Shown here one piece after another: positions 5,765 through 6,999 of a stretch of 6,999 nucleotides of DNA (its first letter is position 1; each line of letters opens with the position of its first letter). The position numbers and the translations under genes are program-made. Location: positions 1 through 6,999 of the forward strand of contig DAOWAG010000060.1 in the NCBI GenBank assembly GCA_030634715.1, given 5' to 3'. The DNA comes from Candidatus Aegiribacteria sp. (lineage in GTDB: Bacteria > Fermentibacterota > Fermentibacteria > Fermentibacterales > Fermentibacteraceae). The notes below the pieces were generated by a model. The model searched no databases. It worked only from the letters and a program-made list of their open reading frames with translations, and was not told the DNA's origin.

Positions 5765-6574
5765 ATGTTTATACCAATATCTATCATATTTATGGCATGT
5801 CTCTGTCTGTTTCTGATTCTGGAAATGAACAGAAGAAAAAACGCCGTATTAATGAAGAAAATCAACCTCCTTGAGAATAAGCTCAAGCTACTTACCAACG
5901 AACTGAATCATCTGGGAAAGCAAAAATCTGATATGCTTTCCAGAATAGGAATTTCCCTGAGAAAACCTCTTGAATTCGTCAGGGAAACAGCTATTGAACT
6001 TTCCCGTCCACCTGACAGATCACACGGTGTGAAAGAGCATCTCGCAAGCTTAACAAATGAGATCACTGAGATTGAGAACTTCCTTGATGTAATGAAGGAA
6101 CTCGCTTTTCTTGAGAAGATGGATCTATCTGACAGTTCACAATTCCTCGACGAAACTGAATCTTCTTCCGTAGTCCTGGATGATTTACTCTTTGATACTC
6201 TGAAAGAGTGGAATGATGAGTTTTCAGCCAAGGGTGTTTCTCTTGCGATGTCCATTGATGAGAATGTTATGGTCACCGGAAGCAGGCACTATCTGAAGCA
6301 TGCGCTTGAAAACATTCTTTCCGAGATATCACGCATAACGGTATCCGGATCCCTGATTCATATTGTGCTCTTCAACGATGAAGAATCGGTAAGAATGAAA
6401 ATCGCATACAAGGGTGAACCTGCAAAAACTGTAAAACAATCAGCATTTGGTGTTGAGCTGGCGCGTCAAATCCTCAGGATACACAGCGGATGGCTCACAG
6501 GTGATTTGAAAACCGGACAATATGTAATGGAATTACCCTCTCTGAAACAGAAAATAGAGAGTCATAACCCGTGA
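5765..6574 (+). CDS. Membrane-anchored degenerate histidine kinase (pseudokinase)
   Basis: The protein has 269 residues. Residues 2-19 form one hydrophobic segment followed by basic residues (MNRRK), so the body should face the cytoplasm. A likely coiled coil (about 25-60) leads into a dimerisation-helix region, KSDMLSR then GISLRKPLEFV. Aligned with the classic SHELRTPL box, the phosphoacceptor His is replaced by Ile63 and the following Glu by Ser64. The C-terminal half (about 137-258) follows the HATPase fold order. In the N-box, NILSEI keeps Asn183 but has Glu187 for the second, metal-binding Asn. The D-x-G-x-G box is lost (AYKGEP, 214-219). FGVELARQILRIHSG (228-242) still resembles the G2 region, and the family-like VMELP end is present. 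It therefore probably cannot autophosphorylate and may act as a scaffold or partner-binding sensor. The frame is open and complete, so this looks like a retained pseudokinase, not a decaying gene. No response regulator is in view. Its last 4 bases overlap the mutase start. Confidence 0.8.
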   Translation: MFIPISIIFMACLCLFLILEMNRRKNAVLMKKINLLENKLKLLTNELNHLGKQKSDMLSRIGISLRKPLEFVRETAIELSRPPDRSHGVKEHLASLTNEITEIENFLDVMKELAFLEKMDLSDSSQFLDETESSSVVLDDLLFDTLKEWNDEFSAKGVSLAMSIDENVMVTGSRHYLKHALENILSEISRITVSGSLIHIVLFNDEESVRMKIAYKGEPAKTVKQSAFGVELARQILRIHSGWLTGDLKTGQYVMELPSLKQKIESHNP

Positions 6575-6999
6575 ATAGCCAGGTTTTCAGAAAATATGAC
6601 ATAAGAGGAATATTTCCAGCGGATCTTGACGAGGATCTAACGACAAAACTCGGTATGGCTCTTGGGGAACTTGCTGGAAACACTGTCGCAATTGGCAGGG
6701 ACTGCAGACCATCAGGTTCAATTCTCTCCAGCTGGCTGACAGACGGAATTCTTATATCCGGATCAGATGTTATTGATCTGGGAGTGCAGACGACTCCAAT
6801 GACGTATTATGCCGCGCATACTCTGAATCCGGATGTCACAGTAATGATTACAGGCAGTCATAATCCTCCTGAATACAACGGTTTCAAAATCATGTACGGA
6901 CACAAGACCATCTGGGGAGAGGGCATCCATTCACTCCAGAACACGATGGAAAATATAAAAACCGCAACACTCGCTGCACCTGTAGCAACAGTAATAAAC
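6571..6999 (+). CDS. manB: Phosphomannomutase/phosphoglucomutase, N-terminal part (3' end outside window)
   Basis: The frame opens with GTG and is read for 143 codons to the window edge without a stop. Members of this alpha-D-phosphohexomutase family interconvert mannose or glucose 6- and 1-phosphates, feeding GDP-mannose or UDP-glucose synthesis for surface polysaccharides. Seen: FRKYDIRGI (6-14), the typical N-terminus of ManB/AlgC-type enzymes; IGRDCRPSG (41-49); TPMTYYAAH (75-83); and the active-site loop TGSHNPPEYNGFKI, with phospho-acceptor Ser96 and neighbouring His97. GlmM is less likely because of the YDIRGI and PPEYNGFKI wording, but substrate choice depends on residues beyond the window. 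The GTG shares the sequence GTGA with the TGA stop of the kinase-like gene, a classic translational-coupling overlap. Only a weak purine run (AGAGAG) lies upstream. The symbol is a family-level assignment. Confidence 0.93.
   Translation, partial: MNSQVFRKYDIRGIFPADLDEDLTTKLGMALGELAGNTVAIGRDCRPSGSILSSWLTDGILISGSDVIDLGVQTTPMTYYAAHTLNPDVTVMITGSHNPPEYNGFKIMYGHKTIWGEGIHSLQNTMENIKTATLAAPVATVIN

Noticed and set aside
5908..6276. 122-codon open frame on the - strand opposite the kinase-like gene
   Set aside because: It is serine-rich and low in information, as expected for the reverse of Glu/Leu-rich coding sequence; the + strand gene is supported by spacing, membrane segment and fold order.
1..6999. 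CRISPR arrays, tRNA or rRNA genes, insertion sequences, attachment sites
   Set aside because: No regularly spaced direct repeats, cloverleaf-like segments, transposase motifs or terminal inverted repeats were seen; nearly all bases are accounted for by the seven genes.

Overview
The window is protein-coding almost throughout. All seven genes lie on the + strand, with gaps of 36 bases or less and no gene-free stretch above 300 bases. It reads as a bacterial chromosome with moderate GC. The first gene ends in a Por-type (T9SS type A) sorting domain, which points to the Fibrobacterota-Chlorobiota-Bacteroidota (FCB) superphylum or a related uncultured candidate phylum such as Fermentibacterota, Cloacimonadota or WOR-3. 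The TPR protein architecture resembles proteins common in deltaproteobacteria-like and FCB lineages. The phylum assignment is inference only; no rRNA or other marker strong enough to place the organism is present beyond ribosomal protein bL27.

Layout: (1) 2-1126 is the 3' part of a secreted M14 zinc carboxypeptidase with a carboxypeptidase-regulatory-like domain and a T9SS-type C-terminal tail; its 5' end is outside the window. (2) 1155-1412 is rpmA (ribosomal protein bL27), without its usual neighbours rplU and obg. (3) 1423-2691 is hutI (imidazolonepropionase), the third step of histidine degradation, with no other hut gene in view. A nested set of alternative hairpins sits in its first 30 codons. 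(4) 2728-4545 is a soluble TPR protein with a central MshEN/T2SSE_N-type domain, a candidate c-di-GMP receptor. (5) 4549-5760 is a PDZ-radical SAM-DUF512 protein starting at TTG. (6) 5765-6574 is a membrane-anchored histidine-kinase-like protein that has lost the phosphoacceptor His and key ATP-site residues. (7) 6571 to the window end is the N-terminal part of a phosphomannomutase/phosphoglucomutase.

Genes 4-7 are packed with spacings of 3, 4 and -4 bases, so they are almost certainly co-transcribed and probably translationally coupled. hutI lies only 36 bases upstream of gene 4 and rpmA 10 bases upstream of hutI, so one transcript could span rpmA to the mutase. No convincing intergenic terminator was found. 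The part most worth attention is this operon: a putative c-di-GMP-reading TPR scaffold, an uncharacterised radical SAM enzyme, a pseudo-histidine kinase and a sugar-phosphate mutase. Its joint function is unknown; a role in regulating the cell surface or a polysaccharide is speculation.
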